Positions 14,605-24,053 are shown, counted from the first letter of the stretch. The stretch is 47,432 bases of DNA from Lachnospiraceae bacterium (GCA_017511045.1 JAFWLM010000110.1:1-47432); one strand, 5' to 3'. Made by a program: numbers and translations. Notes: generated by a model from the sequence alone, not told the origin.

Positions 14605-16491
14605 TCAGTCTGTAAGTCCTAATTCTCCCGGTTCCTCTTGTTCCTCATCCAGTTCGTAATCTAAAGCTGCCCGGAACTGGGTCTCATACAATTCTTTATA
14701 CAGTCCGTCTTTTTCCAGCAATTCTTCGTGGGTTCCCTGTTCTGCGATCGTACCTCCTCCAATCACGAGGATCTGATCCGCCTTTAAAATAGTGGATAAA
14801 CGGTGCGCGATCACGATACTGGTGCGGCCGACCATAATCTTCTCGAGCGCATCCTGGATCGCGTTTTCCGAAATGGAATCCAGTGCGCTTGTTGCTTCAT
14901 CCAAGATCAGGATCTTCGGGTCTTTCAGGATCACTCTCGCGATCGAGATCCTCTGCTTTTCTCCTCCCGAAAGCTTCAGTCCTCTGTTTCCGACAACAGC
15001 CTCATATCCTTCCGGCTGGGACACGATAAAATCATGAATATTTGCAACTTTACAAGCTGCCTCTATTTCCTCCTCCGTTGCATCCTCTTTTGCATACAGC
15101 AGGTTTTCCCGGATCGTTCCGTTAAAGAGATAGGTATCCTGTGTAACTACACCGATGCAGCCTCTGAGATATGCCAGGTCAAAATCCCTGACATCAACTC
15201 CTGCGATCGTCACTTTGCCTCCAAGCACATCATATAAGCGAGGGATCAGATTCACGACCGTTGACTTACCGGAACCGGAACCTCCGACGATGGCATACAT
15301 CGATCCGCCCGGAATCGTAAAATCAATATCCTTTAACAGCGGGCGGTCCGGCTCATAAGAGAATTCCACATGTTCAAAGCAGATGTCCGCATTCTTCACT
15401 TCCGGTTTTTCCCCGTTTTCCGGTGAGACGATCGTGTTCTCTTTATCAAAATAATCAAAGATTCTTGTAAAGAGCGCCAGAGATCTCGTAAAGTCGACCT
15501 GTATGTTCAGCAGGGATTCCACCGGGCGGTACAGGCGGTTGACCAGCGCAACGGTTGCCGTTATGGTACCGACAGTCAGTGCCGGGTCCCAAGCACGAAT
15601 GATGAACAGACCGCCGGCAAAATAGATCAGCAGCGGAGCGATCTGGGTAAACATTCCCAGGACCATGTGGAACCATTTACCGCTTCTTTGCTCTTTGAGC
15701 GCATATTGCGTCACTTCTTCGTTGACCTCAACAAAGCGGTCATATTCCTTCTTTTCCCTTGCAAACAGCTTTACAAGCAGCGAGCCGGAAACACTCAGCG
15801 TTTCATTGATCCGCTCATTCATCTCATCTGTTTTTTCCTGGCTTTTGGAAAGCAATGCCCATCGGGTACGTCCGACCGTCCTGGTCGGAATGATCAGGAG
15901 CGGGATCACGATGATCCCTACGATCGCCAGTTTCCAGCTCATCGTAAAAAGCGCAACCAGAGTTGTCACTACAGTCGCAATATTACTTACAATACTTTGA
16001 AGGGTTCCCGAAATAACAGAACTGACACCGCTGATATCAGTATTCATGCGGGTAATGATATCGCCCTGTTTTTCAGAAGTGAAAAAAGAATGCGGCATAT
16101 ACTGCAGATGGTTATACATCTGATTACGCATATCGAAAATAATGCGCTGGGAGATCCAGGCATTGATATAGGTCTCAAGAACAGAGATTGCCTGCGAAGC
16201 CGCAAGTGTCACAACCGCAGCGATCAGCAGTTTGATCAGCAGAGCCCAGTCTTTTCCGATCAGGGCCTCATCAACGATCCGTCCTGTGATGATGGACGGG
16301 AACAGACCAACGACTGCTGCCGCAAGGATCGTAATAAACACGATGATAAACTGCAGAAGGTACGGTCTCAGATAGCTGAAGATCCGTTTTAACAGTTGCC
16401 CCGTCACTTTCGGCATGTTCTGTTTTTCTTCATCTGTAAGGAAGCCTCTTGCTCCAAAAGGACCCAGTCCTCTCCCCGGTGGATGTGCCAT
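14605..16491 (-). CDS. ABC transporter, fused permease and ATPase (exporter type)
   Basis: A 628-residue half-transporter. The first 340 residues contain six transmembrane helices of the type I exporter fold. The nucleotide-binding domain follows with Walker A GGSGSGKST, Q-loop VTQDTYLF, signature LSGGEKQR, Walker B ILILDEATSALD and H-loop IAHRLST. An acidic C-terminal tail (YELDEEQEEPGE) closes it. It should act as a homodimer or with another half-transporter to export a drug, lipid or peptide. No partner gene is adjacent. GGAGG lies 7 nt before the ATG. Confidence 0.92.
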   Translation of the reverse strand: MAHPPGRGLGPFGARGFLTDEEKQNMPKVTGQLLKRIFSYLRPYLLQFIIVFITILAAAVVGLFPSIITGRIVDEALIGKDWALLIKLLIAAVVTLAASQAISVLETYINAWISQRIIFDMRNQMYNHLQYMPHSFFTSEKQGDIITRMNTDISGVSSVISGTLQSIVSNIATVVTTLVALFTMSWKLAIVGIIVIPLLIIPTRTVGRTRWALLSKSQEKTDEMNERINETLSVSGSLLVKLFAREKKEYDRFVEVNEEVTQYALKEQRSGKWFHMVLGMFTQIAPLLIYFAGGLFIIRAWDPALTVGTITATVALVNRLYRPVESLLNIQVDFTRSLALFTRIFDYFDKENTIVSPENGEKPEVKNADICFEHVEFSYEPDRPLLKDIDFTIPGGSMYAIVGGSGSGKSTVVNLIPRLYDVLGGKVTIAGVDVRDFDLAYLRGCIGVVTQDTYLFNGTIRENLLYAKEDATEEEIEAACKVANIHDFIVSQPEGYEAVVGNRGLKLSGGEKQRISIARVILKDPKILILDEATSALDSISENAIQDALEKIMVGRTSIVIAHRLSTILKADQILVIGGGTIAEQGTHEELLEKDGLYKELYETQFRAALDYELDEEQEEPGELGLTD

Positions 16492-16521
16492 AGCTTTTCC
16501 TCCGTATGATTATTCTAATCA

Positions 16522-16553
16522 AAAATGAGTCTTGCCTCTGCAACACTCATTTT
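16522..16553 (-). terminator. terminator of the amino acid ABC/racemase operon
   Basis: A 9-bp stem AAAATGAGT/ACTCATTTT with an inner TTGC/GCAA pair, rich in T on the minus-strand 3' side. It lies 31 bp after the racemase stop codon. Confidence 0.7.
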
Positions 16554-16583
16554 ACAGCAATTTACTTCTGCCAGAAAGTATTT

Positions 16584-17426
16584 CTATAAAGAACCTTGAA
16601 ATAACTGCCTTACTGTTCCGCTTATTACAGTATTACCCCCATAAATACTTTCGACGCGAAGCACCCCTCCTGGCTGCCGGATCGACAGACTGACATCTTC
16701 CTTTATTTTTTCTGCCAGATACATCCCGCAGGCAGAGCTCCCGCTTCCACAGGATGTTTCCCAAAAGGCAGTTCCGCTCTTTGGAATATAGACGAAAGGC
16801 GTCAGCGTCAGCTCCGGTATTTTTCCTGAAAGAAACATCAGGCCAAGACCTTCTGCAGAAAGCACTCCGCACCATTTCCGGACAGCTTCTTCTGCAGCCT
16901 TCTTTTCATTTTTCAAAAATGAAAACGGGGAGTTCTCTTCAATGATCAAATGACTGATCCCCTGCATTCTGACCAGTGGAAGCTCAGCTGTGATCTCCTG
17001 ATATTCAAGTTCTTCTGTTTTGCAAAACTCCGCCTTTGGCATCTGAACACTTGCTTCTGCAAGATCCTTTTTATCATTGTTCAGTTTTACACTGACGATA
17101 TCTTCTGCACCGGACACTTCCAAACGGATCTCGATCTCTCCATGAGAGACGATCTGATTTCTTTCCGCGTATAAAGCTGCCGTACACATGGACGCGTTTC
17201 CGCAGAACTCTTCGCCTGCCATACGCAGCTTTGCCTGCACAGGATCATCCATCGTCCCACACAGATCCACAAAACCGACCTGCTCGACTTCGGGATGCTT
17301 CTCCATGATCTTCGCTGCAATAAAAGGCTGCCGGGATACCTCCACGCAACTTTCCACAAGCGCAGTGATATTCCCGGTCGGATCCATGACAATATAATCA
17401 ATCTTTTTATCAATATCCGCTTTCAT
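16584..17426 (-). CDS. DapF-like amino acid racemase/epimerase
   Basis: A 280-residue PLP-independent racemase of the diaminopimelate epimerase fold. Both halves carry a catalytic cysteine: GEEFCGNAS (C75) and ETSCGSGSSA (C226), the two-base mechanism of this family. The motifs differ from true DapF (GNGxRC, GTGxxA), so it is more likely a racemase for another amino acid, as for the histidine racemases and CntK. The chosen ATG is the first in frame after the ABC ATPase stop (16 bp gap); upstream codons overlap that gene. It is last in an operon with a polar amino acid importer, suggesting inversion of an imported amino acid. Substrate is inferred only. Confidence 0.78.
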   Translation of the reverse strand: MKADIDKKIDYIVMDPTGNITALVESCVEVSRQPFIAAKIMEKHPEVEQVGFVDLCGTMDDPVQAKLRMAGEEFCGNASMCTAALYAERNQIVSHGEIEIRLEVSGAEDIVSVKLNNDKKDLAEASVQMPKAEFCKTEELEYQEITAELPLVRMQGISHLIIEENSPFSFLKNEKKAAEEAVRKWCGVLSAEGLGLMFLSGKIPELTLTPFVYIPKSGTAFWETSCGSGSSACGMYLAEKIKEDVSLSIRQPGGVLRVESIYGGNTVISGTVRQLFQGSL

Positions 17427-17442
17427 GCCATGTACTTCAATG

Positions 17443-18201
17443 CTACTTCTGATAATTCTGAAGGAACAGTTTTGTTCTCTCCTGTTTCGGATCTCCGAAG
17501 ACCTCCTCCGGATCACCTTGTTCTACAATAACACCGCCGTCCATAAAAATCACGCGGTTGCTGACAGCTCTTGCAAACGGCATCTCATGCGTTACAACGA
17601 CCATCGTCATCTTCTCTTCCGCAAGCTGTTTGATGACTTTCAGCACTTCTCCTGTCAGTTCAGGATCAAGCGCGCTGGTAGGCTCATCAAAAAAGAGGAT
17701 CTCCGGATTCAGTGCAAGAGCACGTGCGATAGCCACTCTTTGCTGCTGTCCGCCGGAAAGCTCGCAGGGATAGGCATCGCCTCTGCCTGTAAGACCCATT
17801 TTATCTAACAATTCCAGGGCTTCTTTATGGACCTCGTCTTTCGGCCTTTTCTGAACCTTAATCGGCGCGTCCATAATATTCTTAAGGACGGAATAATGCG
17901 GAAACAGATGGAACTGCTGGAAGACAAGTCCGAAATAACTCTTCATCTCGGTCAGCTCCTTGTGGTGAACATAAACTGCCTTTCCGCTCTCATCCGTGAC
18001 GGCCGCACTTTTTCCCATATAGCTGATCGTTCCCGAATCGATCTGCTCCAGAAACGTTGCGCAGCGAAGGAGTGTGCTCTTTCCGGAACCGCTCGGACCG
18101 ATAACGCTAACCACTTCACCTTTGTCCACGTGCAGGCTGATATCTTTCAGCACTTCATTGCAGCCAAAGGATTTTTTTATATTTGACATTTCAAGTATCA
18201 T
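17443..18201 (-). CDS. polar amino acid ABC transporter ATPase
   Basis: A 252-residue GlnQ/HisP-type ATPase: Walker [11 protein letters not shown]-loop [16 protein letters not shown], signature LSGGQQQR, Walker [16 protein letters not shown] and H-loop VVTHEM. It energises import with the permease 16 bp upstream and the binding protein beyond. AGGAG precedes the ATG. Confidence 0.93.
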   Translation of the reverse strand: MILEMSNIKKSFGCNEVLKDISLHVDKGEVVSVIGPSGSGKSTLLRCATFLEQIDSGTISYMGKSAAVTDESGKAVYVHHKELTEMKSYFGLVFQQFHLFPHYSVLKNIMDAPIKVQKRPKDEVHKEALELLDKMGLTGRGDAYPCELSGGQQQRVAIARALALNPEILFFDEPTSALDPELTGEVLKVIKQLAEEKMTMVVVTHEMPFARAVSNRVIFMDGGVIVEQGDPEEVFGDPKQERTKLFLQNYQK

Positions 18202-18217
18202 CTCAGCGCTCCTGATC

Positions 18218-18865
18218 TTAATGATAATAATTCATCTTTTTCTCAACTCTTGCCATCACGAAATCCACGATCGCATTAAATACATAATAGAACACACCGG
18301 CTACCAGGAACGGTATAAAGCTGGTCTGTGAATTCGCGATCTGTTTGCCTATGGTGAACATCTCCTGATAAGAAACCGCAAACGCAAGCGAGGTATCTTT
18401 AACCAGTGTAACGATCTCGTTGGTGATACTCGGCATGATCCGTTTGATCACCTGCGGAAGAATAATATGTATAAAAGTCTGGAATTTAGAATAGCCCAGG
18501 ACATCGGCCGCCTCATACTGGCCGATCGCCATGGATTCGATTCCGCCTCTGTATATCTCTGCAAAATATGCAGCATAGTTGATCGCAAAAGCGATAACGA
18601 CAGGGATCAGTTTATTTTTAGAAACGTCTGCCCCAAGCAGATAATGAGGGCCATAAGTGACTGCCAGGATCTGCAGCAGAAGCGGGGTTCCCCGGAGTAT
18701 TGAAATGATGACTCTTACGATACCGGAGACTACCTTGACCTTGCTCATGCGAAGGAGGGCAACCACCATTCCCAGAGGAAGAGAAAATAAAAGTGTTAGA
18801 AAGAAGATCGCGCAGGTCTTGCCGAAGCCGCCTGCCATTAATCCGATCATTGTCCAAAGTGACAT
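18218..18865 (-). CDS. polar amino acid ABC transporter permease
   Basis: A 215-residue integral membrane protein of the HisM/GlnP family with about five helices and the EAA loop ([23 protein letters not shown], split across residues about 130-152) that contacts the ATPase. A single permease gene implies a homodimer. GAGG lies 6 nt before the ATG. A hairpin in the 71-bp gap after the binding-protein gene probably lowers expression relative to that gene. Confidence 0.92.
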   Translation of the reverse strand: MSLWTMIGLMAGGFGKTCAIFFLTLLFSLPLGMVVALLRMSKVKVVSGIVRVIISILRGTPLLLQILAVTYGPHYLLGADVSKNKLIPVVIAFAINYAAYFAEIYRGGIESMAIGQYEAADVLGYSKFQTFIHIILPQVIKRIMPSITNEIVTLVKDTSLAFAVSYQEMFTIGKQIANSQTSFIPFLVAGVFYYVFNAIVDFVMARVEKKMNYYH

Positions 18866-18891
18866 AATTTACCTCATAAAAAACAAAGACA

Positions 18892-18913
18892 GGAAGGTGC
18901 CTAAGCACCTTCC
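18892..18913 (-). terminator. intergenic attenuator between binding protein and permease genes
   Basis: A perfect 9-bp stem GGAAGGTGC/GCACCTTCC around a 4-nt loop, followed on the minus strand by TGTCTTTG and T6. It is placed as usual in these operons to give more binding protein than permease. Confidence 0.6.
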
Positions 18914-18936
18914 GGCCTAAATAAATTCATAATCAA

Positions 18937-19782
18937 TTACTGTAAAAAGATAAGATTCGGGATAAGATCCGCGTATTCCTCTTTTGATTCAGCAATCTGC
19001 TTATAGGTTCCGTCAGCTACGAGTTCTGCAACTGCGCCCTGGATCTGATCGCAAAGCGCCTGATCATCGGAACGGAAGCAGATACCATACTGCTCACCGC
19101 CAAGATCCTCATCAAGGATTACAAAGCCCTCGTGTTCATTGATATATGCTTTTGCGACCGGTTCATCAACCAGTACCGCTTCAACAGCGTTTCCGTCAAG
19201 CTCTGTAAAGCACTTAAGGAAGCTGTCGCATCTTACAACACTGTTAAATGTTGCTGCAAGCTCTTCAAGATCAGAGCTTAAGAGCTGGTCTCCGCTTGTT
19301 CCCAGCTGTACAGCCACGTCCTTGCCTGCAAGGTCTGCAGAAGACTTGATGCCGCTGTCTGCCTTAACAAGAAGGACCTGTGTATTATCAAAGTACGGAT
19401 CAGAAAGAACATAGCCTGCTTCTTTCATGCTGTCCAGGATCGTCATTCCGGACCAGATGCAGTCACATTCTTTTGCGTCCAGCTGGATCAGCTTGTTGTC
19501 CCAGTTAACTTCGAAGATCTCAAGTTCAATACCGAGCTTATCGCATGCTGCCTGACAGATCTCAACATCAAATCCCGTGTATTTTCCATCATCCCCTAAA
19601 TAAGAGAACGGAGGATACTCCGGGTCAATACCCATGATAAACGTTGTTTTCTCTGCATTATCTGCCCCGCTTCCGGCAGGAGCTGCACCGCCGCCTGAGT
19701 TTCCGCCGCATGCTGCCAGTGACAGAACGACTGTTACAGCAAGAAGTCCGCTGATAATAATGCTAATGATTTTCTTCTTCAT
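18937..19782 (-). CDS. polar amino acid ABC transporter substrate-binding lipoprotein
   Basis: A 281-residue exported lipoprotein. Signal peptide MKKKIISIIISGLL then lipobox SLAAC and a Gly/Ala/Ser linker. The mature part is a family 3 solute-binding domain: FIMGIDPEYPPFSYLGDDG at the start, YTGFDVEICQAACDKLG, then WSGMTILDSMKEAG and KDVAVQLGTSGDQLL. The ligand is a polar amino acid or derivative, not readable here. First gene of the binding protein-permease-ATPase-racemase operon. Confidence 0.93.
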   Translation of the reverse strand: MKKKIISIIISGLLAVTVVLSLAACGGNSGGGAAPAGSGADNAEKTTFIMGIDPEYPPFSYLGDDGKYTGFDVEICQAACDKLGIELEIFEVNWDNKLIQLDAKECDCIWSGMTILDSMKEAGYVLSDPYFDNTQVLLVKADSGIKSSADLAGKDVAVQLGTSGDQLLSSDLEELAATFNSVVRCDSFLKCFTELDGNAVEAVLVDEPVAKAYINEHEGFVILDEDLGGEQYGICFRSDDQALCDQIQGAVAELVADGTYKQIAESKEEYADLIPNLIFLQ

Positions 19783-19813
19783 CTTTCTTCCTCTTTCTAT
19801 AGTAAAATTTCTT

Positions 19814-19859
19814 TCACGTTATAAAGGTGATATGGTAGTATGCTACTATTTCAACGTGT
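19814..19859 (-). promoter_or_regulatory. operator-like dyads upstream of the amino acid importer
   Basis: The dyad TAGTA-TGC-TACTA (about 19833-19845) lies between a minus-strand TTGAAA and a weak TATCAC box, and an outer inverted repeat CACGTT...AACGTG encloses it. This suggests a regulator controls the importer, identity unknown. Confidence 0.35.
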
Positions 19860-19990
19860 TAAAGTCAATGTTTTCTTTTTGAGTTTTTTCTGTTATTATT
19901 GTTTCGGCCCAGACAGCTTTATGGTATACTATTTGGGTATTTTTAAGGGCCTTGGCCCGAGGATGAATATTATAGTAAAGGAGTAAAAAC

Positions 19991-21181
19991 ATGCAGAGAA
20001 GAATCGGTACAGTTTCAAGGGGACTGCGGGCACCTATCGTAAAAGAAGGCGATGATCTCAGAAAGATCGTAGTTGATACTTTTATGGATTGTCTTAATAA
20101 TGGTGAATTCGAGATCGGCAAGAAGGATGTTCTCGCTATTACAGAATCCATTCTCGCTCGTTCCCAGAAAAACTATGCAACCACAGATCAGCTTGCCAAG
20201 GATGTAAAAGAAAAACTCGGCGGCGAGACTGTCGGTGTTGTATTCCCTATTCTCTCCCGCAACAGATTTGCAATCTGCCTGCGCGGTATCGCTAAGGGCT
20301 GCAAGAAGGTCGTTCTGATGCTCAGTTATCCGAGCGACGAGGTCGGCAATCACCTTCTCGATATTGACCTGTTGGACGAAAAGGGCGTCGACCCTTACAC
20401 AGATGTGTTAACACAGGAGGAATTCGAGGGAATGTTCGGTAAATCAAAACACACATTTACCGATGTTGACTATGTAAACTACTACAAGGGACTGATCGAA
20501 GAGGAAGGTGCGGAAGCACAGATCATCTTCGCAAACAACCCGCGTAAGATCCTGGATTACACAGATCATGTCATCTGTGCTGATATCCACACAAGAAAAA
20601 GAACGAAAAAGCACATCCTTGCTGCCGGCGGTAAAGTTGTCGTTGGTCTTGATGAGCTTTTGAATGCCCCGGTTGACGGCTCCGGCTACAATCCGGACTA
20701 TGGTATTTTAGGTTCCAACAAGGCAACCGAAAATACGATCAAACTGTTCCCGATCAACTGCCAGGAATTTGTTGACGGAATTCAGGCTGACATCCTTGAA
20801 AAAACCGGCAAGACGATCGAAGTCATGGTATACGGCGACGGCGCGTTCAAAGATCCTGTCGGAAAGATCTGGGAGCTTGCTGACCCGGTCGTATCTCCGG
20901 GATTCACTGCCGGATTAAACGGACAGCCGAACGAACTGAAGCTGAAATATCTTGCTGACAACCAGTTTGCACACCTTCGCGGCGATGAGCTGAAAGATGC
21001 GATCCATCAGGCGATCAAAGAAAAGGATGCAAACCTGAAAGGTAAGATGGATACCGAAGGAACGACTCCGCGTCAGCTTCCTGACCTTTTAGGTTCCCTT
21101 TGCGACCTGACCAGCGGTTCCGGTGACAAAGGAACTCCGTTCATCTACATTCAGGGTTATTTCGATAACTACACAGACTAA
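19991..21181 (+). CDS. coenzyme F420-0:L-glutamate ligase-like (CofE-like) protein
   Basis: A 396-residue protein. It matches the F420_ligase-type family present in many Clostridia that lack F420: an N-terminal segment RGLRAPIVKEGDDLRKIV, the central NRFAICLRGIAKG, KVVLMLSYPSDEVGN, and a late VSPGFTAGLNGQPNEL. True CofE adds glutamates to F420-0 using GTP; here no other F420 biosynthesis gene is in view, so it may ligate an amino acid to another acceptor. AAAGGAG precedes the ATG. It is a single-gene unit with an extended -10 TATACT about 65 bp upstream and a strong terminator. Confidence 0.75.
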   Translation: MQRRIGTVSRGLRAPIVKEGDDLRKIVVDTFMDCLNNGEFEIGKKDVLAITESILARSQKNYATTDQLAKDVKEKLGGETVGVVFPILSRNRFAICLRGIAKGCKKVVLMLSYPSDEVGNHLLDIDLLDEKGVDPYTDVLTQEEFEGMFGKSKHTFTDVDYVNYYKGLIEEEGAEAQIIFANNPRKILDYTDHVICADIHTRKRTKKHILAAGGKVVVGLDELLNAPVDGSGYNPDYGILGSNKATENTIKLFPINCQEFVDGIQADILEKTGKTIEVMVYGDGAFKDPVGKIWELADPVVSPGFTAGLNGQPNELKLKYLADNQFAHLRGDELKDAIHQAIKEKDANLKGKMDTEGTTPRQLPDLLGSLCDLTSGSGDKGTPFIYIQGYFDNYTD

Positions 21182-21200
21182 ATCATTTCGCAGAAATGAA

Positions 21201-21229
21201 AACCGGAGCCTTAAAGGCTCCGGTTTTTT
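21201..21229. terminator. bidirectional terminator
   Basis: Perfect 10-bp stem AACCGGAGCC/GGCTCCGGTT around TTAAA, with T6 on the plus strand and TTTTC on the minus strand. It ends both the CofE-like gene and the convergent methyltransferase-like gene. Confidence 0.85.
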
Positions 21230-21259
21230 CATGCTTATTAAAATACAATTGACACAGGC

Positions 21260-22303
21260 TTACGGACGGTTGATGAGCTGTAAAAGTTCATTCTTATAAT
21301 AGAAGTCTTCAGCGCCCTGGAAGAAAGCGTCAATGTTTTCAAACTCTGTAAGCGGCGGAACATCACATCCGGAAGATACCCAGAAGTTCGGATATGCCTT
21401 GCATTCTTCAAGCAGACGAGCAGTTGCCCATCTGACAGAGGTCGGTGTTCCGTGACGGAATTCCTTGGAAGGAGAAACATTGCCGAGGATCAGAACGTCT
21501 TTTGGTGCTTTCTCCAGAATATCTGTCATTTTGATCGCATCTCCGAAATGGTAGCCCATGCAGCCGGTTGCAAAAATATCTTCTGTCTGGAAAACGGTTC
21601 CGTTTCCGCAGTTATGAAGGAAAATCGCAAAGTTCTCATCCTGGGTCTCATCGACGATCTGCTTTACATAATCATAAGCAAATTCTTTTGCAAGCTGCGG
21701 GGAAAGGATGCCGGCAAGCGGCTCGCCCATGATCACGCCGTCAGCACCTGCTTCTTTAAATGCTTTGATATAATCGATCAGGAAGGTCGTTGCTTTTTTC
21801 AGCAGAGTATGAACCATTTCCGGCTCATCATAGCAGTTTACCAATGCTTCATTCACGTCCATAAGACGTCCTGCCAGAGAAAACGGGCCGGTACATTCTG
21901 CAAAGACCGGTCTGTCAGTGATGACCTTTTTCGCTTTGCGGATGCCTTTGATATTTACGATCGTTCTTTCTGCTCCGACTTCCGGGATTGCAAGTGCTTC
22001 TGCCTGCTCCGGAGTTGAGATCAGCTGTCCTGTGATGGTCGGGATCTCATCAACGGAATATACGGCGTGTGCACCGAATGCTTCTGCTTCGACAGAAAGA
22101 TCCATATATCCAAGTGCGATCGGCATGTCATAACGGTCTGCGATCATTTTCATGCCAAGTGCCTGGTTGCTGCTGTTTGTACAGAGATCTCTTACTGTAA
22201 CATAAAGCATCTGGACTGCCGGAAATGAAAGGATCGGCAACGGTTTCTTCTTTTCAGTGACGCGCATAACGTCGAGCCAGTTTTTAATATTGGAATACTG
22301 CAT
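21260..22303 (-). CDS. uroporphyrinogen decarboxylase / MtaA-like methyltransferase family protein
   Basis: A 347-residue TIM-barrel protein of the UroD/MtaA superfamily. The zinc-type motif of the corrinoid methyltransferase branch is visible as H230-x-C232 (LHNCGNG) and C313 (SSGCDVPP), which in MtaA activates a thiol to accept a methyl group. The heme-pathway arginines of true HemE are not evident. It probably moves methyl groups between a corrinoid protein and an unknown acceptor. No corrinoid protein or MtaB homologue is adjacent. GGAGG precedes the ATG. Confidence 0.8.
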   Translation of the reverse strand: MQYSNIKNWLDVMRVTEKKKPLPILSFPAVQMLYVTVRDLCTNSSNQALGMKMIADRYDMPIALGYMDLSVEAEAFGAHAVYSVDEIPTITGQLISTPEQAEALAIPEVGAERTIVNIKGIRKAKKVITDRPVFAECTGPFSLAGRLMDVNEALVNCYDEPEMVHTLLKKATTFLIDYIKAFKEAGADGVIMGEPLAGILSPQLAKEFAYDYVKQIVDETQDENFAIFLHNCGNGTVFQTEDIFATGCMGYHFGDAIKMTDILEKAPKDVLILGNVSPSKEFRHGTPTSVRWATARLLEECKAYPNFWVSSGCDVPPLTEFENIDAFFQGAEDFYYKNELLQLINRP

Positions 22304-22496
22304 ATCTTCCCCTCCTGTGTATGAACTGAATCTTCTTTTCTGTTTGATTGACCTCGAGTAGAATACTCAAATATTGTTCCAATTTCTTGGACTATTTTCG
22401 ATTTTTATAACTATTTTACTGTCTTTTTTGTTGTTTCTTGCAATATGTAAATATTTTTATATTTTCCGTTTTTCTATTATAAAGTTTCAGAAAAGA
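22304..22496 (-). promoter_or_regulatory. AT-rich upstream region of the MtaA-like gene
   Basis: This 193-bp stretch has no gene. It holds two dyads, GAGTA-GAA-TACTC (about 22354-22366) and TCCAA-TTTC-TTGGA (about 22378-22391), that could be operators. No good -35/-10 pair stands out. Confidence 0.3.
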
Positions 22497-22525
22497 AAAA
22501 CTGCGGTCTTGCATACCGCAGTTTT
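22497..22525 (-). terminator. terminator of pyruvate kinase
   Basis: An 11-bp perfect stem AAAACTGCGGT/ACCGCAGTTTT around a 7-nt loop, followed by T and C on the minus strand. It lies 14 bp after the stop codon. Confidence 0.8.
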
Positions 22526-22538
22526 GAAAACGTAATGA

Positions 22539-23954
22539 TTACTTCACTGTCTCGATCTTGATCACGTTGGTATTTCCAGGTTCGCCCCCGATTTCGCCAC
22601 CGGTCATGACCACTTTATCACCCGGTTTGAGATTCATTTCGCGGATCGCAGCCTTCAGCCCGTTTTCAAACATTTCCTCCTGAGTGTTAAAACGCTCGGA
22701 AAGGACCGGCTTGACACCCCAGCTGATGTTGAGTCTTCTCCATACCCGCTCGTCCATCGTTGCCCCGATGATCGGAGACGGACAGCGGAAGCGGCTGATC
22801 ATTTTCGCCGTATGGCCGGAGACCGAGTTGACAACGATGCACTTGGCTTCGACATCATTTGCCATGGCACAGGTCGCATGACAGATCGAGTCCAGACTGT
22901 CTTTGATCCGGTATCCGGTGTTATGGAACCATTCCTCATAATCGATCTTCTGTTCCGTATATTCCGCAATTTTCGCCATAGTCTCAACAGCTTCCACAGG
23001 ATAAGCGCCGCTTGCGGTTTCACCGGAAAGCATGATCAGCGAAGTTCCCTCATAAACGGCATTTGCGACATCCGAGGCCTCTGCTCTGGTCGGTCTCGGT
23101 TTTGTGATCATCGACTCCAGCATTTCCGTCGCAGTCACGACACGTTTTCCACGGATCCTGCAGCGGTAGGTCATGTCTTTCTGGATCGCAGGTACTTCGA
23201 TGAACGGGATCTCCACACCAAGATCACCTCTTGCAACCATGACGCCGGATACCACATTTAAGATATCGTCCAGATTGTTGACACCGGAGCGGTTTTCGAT
23301 CTTTGCAATGATACTGATCTCTTCTCCGCCGTTCTCATCCAGAAACTTTCTCATCTCCTCCACATTCTCTTTTGTGGATACAAAGGAGGCCGCGACATAA
23401 TCCACTTCATTCTTAATGCCAAATAAAAGGTCTTCTTTATCCTTATCACTCAGAAACTCATGCTGCATCAGCCGTCCCGGGAAGTTCATGCTCTTCCTGT
23501 TTGAGAGTGTTCCGCCGATGATGACTCTACACCTGATCTCAGGACCTTCGATCTCTTCCACCCGAAGCTCGATCAGACCGTCATTCACCAGGATCCTGTC
23601 GCCCGGTTCCAGTTCCTTCGGAAGGTTTGCATAGCTGACAGAAACTCTGGATTCGTCGCCCTCCACCTGCTCTGCTGTCAGAGTAAAGAGTGCTCCTTCT
23701 TTCAGCTCTATCTTTTCATTCTGAAATGTTCCGACCCGGTACTCAGGACCTTTTGTGTCCAGCATGATCGGGATCGGCGCATTCATTTTTTCGCGGACCT
23801 GCTTGATCCGGTCGATTTTGTTCTGCATATCCTCATGTGTTCCATGGGAAAAGTTGAGCCTTGCCACATCCATTCCGGCACGGACCATTTTTTCCAGGAT
23901 CTCTTCACTTTCACTTGCAGGACCGATCGTGCAAATTATTTTTGTTTTTCTCAT
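22539..23954 (-). CDS. pyk: pyruvate kinase
   Basis: A 471-residue glycolytic enzyme converting phosphoenolpyruvate and ADP to pyruvate and ATP. Nearly all family landmarks are visible: TKIICTIGPAS at the start, NFSHG, DTKGPEYRVG, the catalytic lysine in IIAKIENRSG, VARGDLGVEIP, the substrate loop ATEMLESMITKPRPTRAEASDVANAV and the ETASGAYPVEAV segment. The C-terminal effector domain ends at GDKVVMTGG-like sequence. The extra PEP-utiliser domain of some Firmicutes enzymes is absent. AGGTGAG precedes the ATG. It appears to be a single-gene unit; no phosphofructokinase gene is adjacent. Confidence 0.97.
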   Translation of the reverse strand: MRKTKIICTIGPASESEEILEKMVRAGMDVARLNFSHGTHEDMQNKIDRIKQVREKMNAPIPIMLDTKGPEYRVGTFQNEKIELKEGALFTLTAEQVEGDESRVSVSYANLPKELEPGDRILVNDGLIELRVEEIEGPEIRCRVIIGGTLSNRKSMNFPGRLMQHEFLSDKDKEDLLFGIKNEVDYVAASFVSTKENVEEMRKFLDENGGEEISIIAKIENRSGVNNLDDILNVVSGVMVARGDLGVEIPFIEVPAIQKDMTYRCRIRGKRVVTATEMLESMITKPRPTRAEASDVANAVYEGTSLIMLSGETASGAYPVEAVETMAKIAEYTEQKIDYEEWFHNTGYRIKDSLDSICHATCAMANDVEAKCIVVNSVSGHTAKMISRFRCPSPIIGATMDERVWRRLNISWGVKPVLSERFNTQEEMFENGLKAAIREMNLKPGDKVVMTGGEIGGEPGNTNVIKIETVK

Positions 23955-24005
23955 AGTAATCTCACCTGAATGTTTATTATTCCTCTCAAGGAACCGTTAC
24001 ACATC

Positions 24006-24034
24006 ATTATAGTGAAAACCCGAAGACTTCACAA
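24006..24034 (-). promoter_or_regulatory. pyruvate kinase promoter
   Basis: Minus-strand TTGTGA (24029-24034), 17-nt spacer, TATAAT (24006-24011), about 50 bp upstream of the ATG. Confidence 0.75.
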
Positions 24035-24053
24035 GGATAGAACTAAAAGAAAA

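Noticed and set aside
14575-14605. Hairpin after the ABC exporter as terminator
   Set aside because: The stem is short (about 7 bp, one G-U) and lacks a clear T-run.
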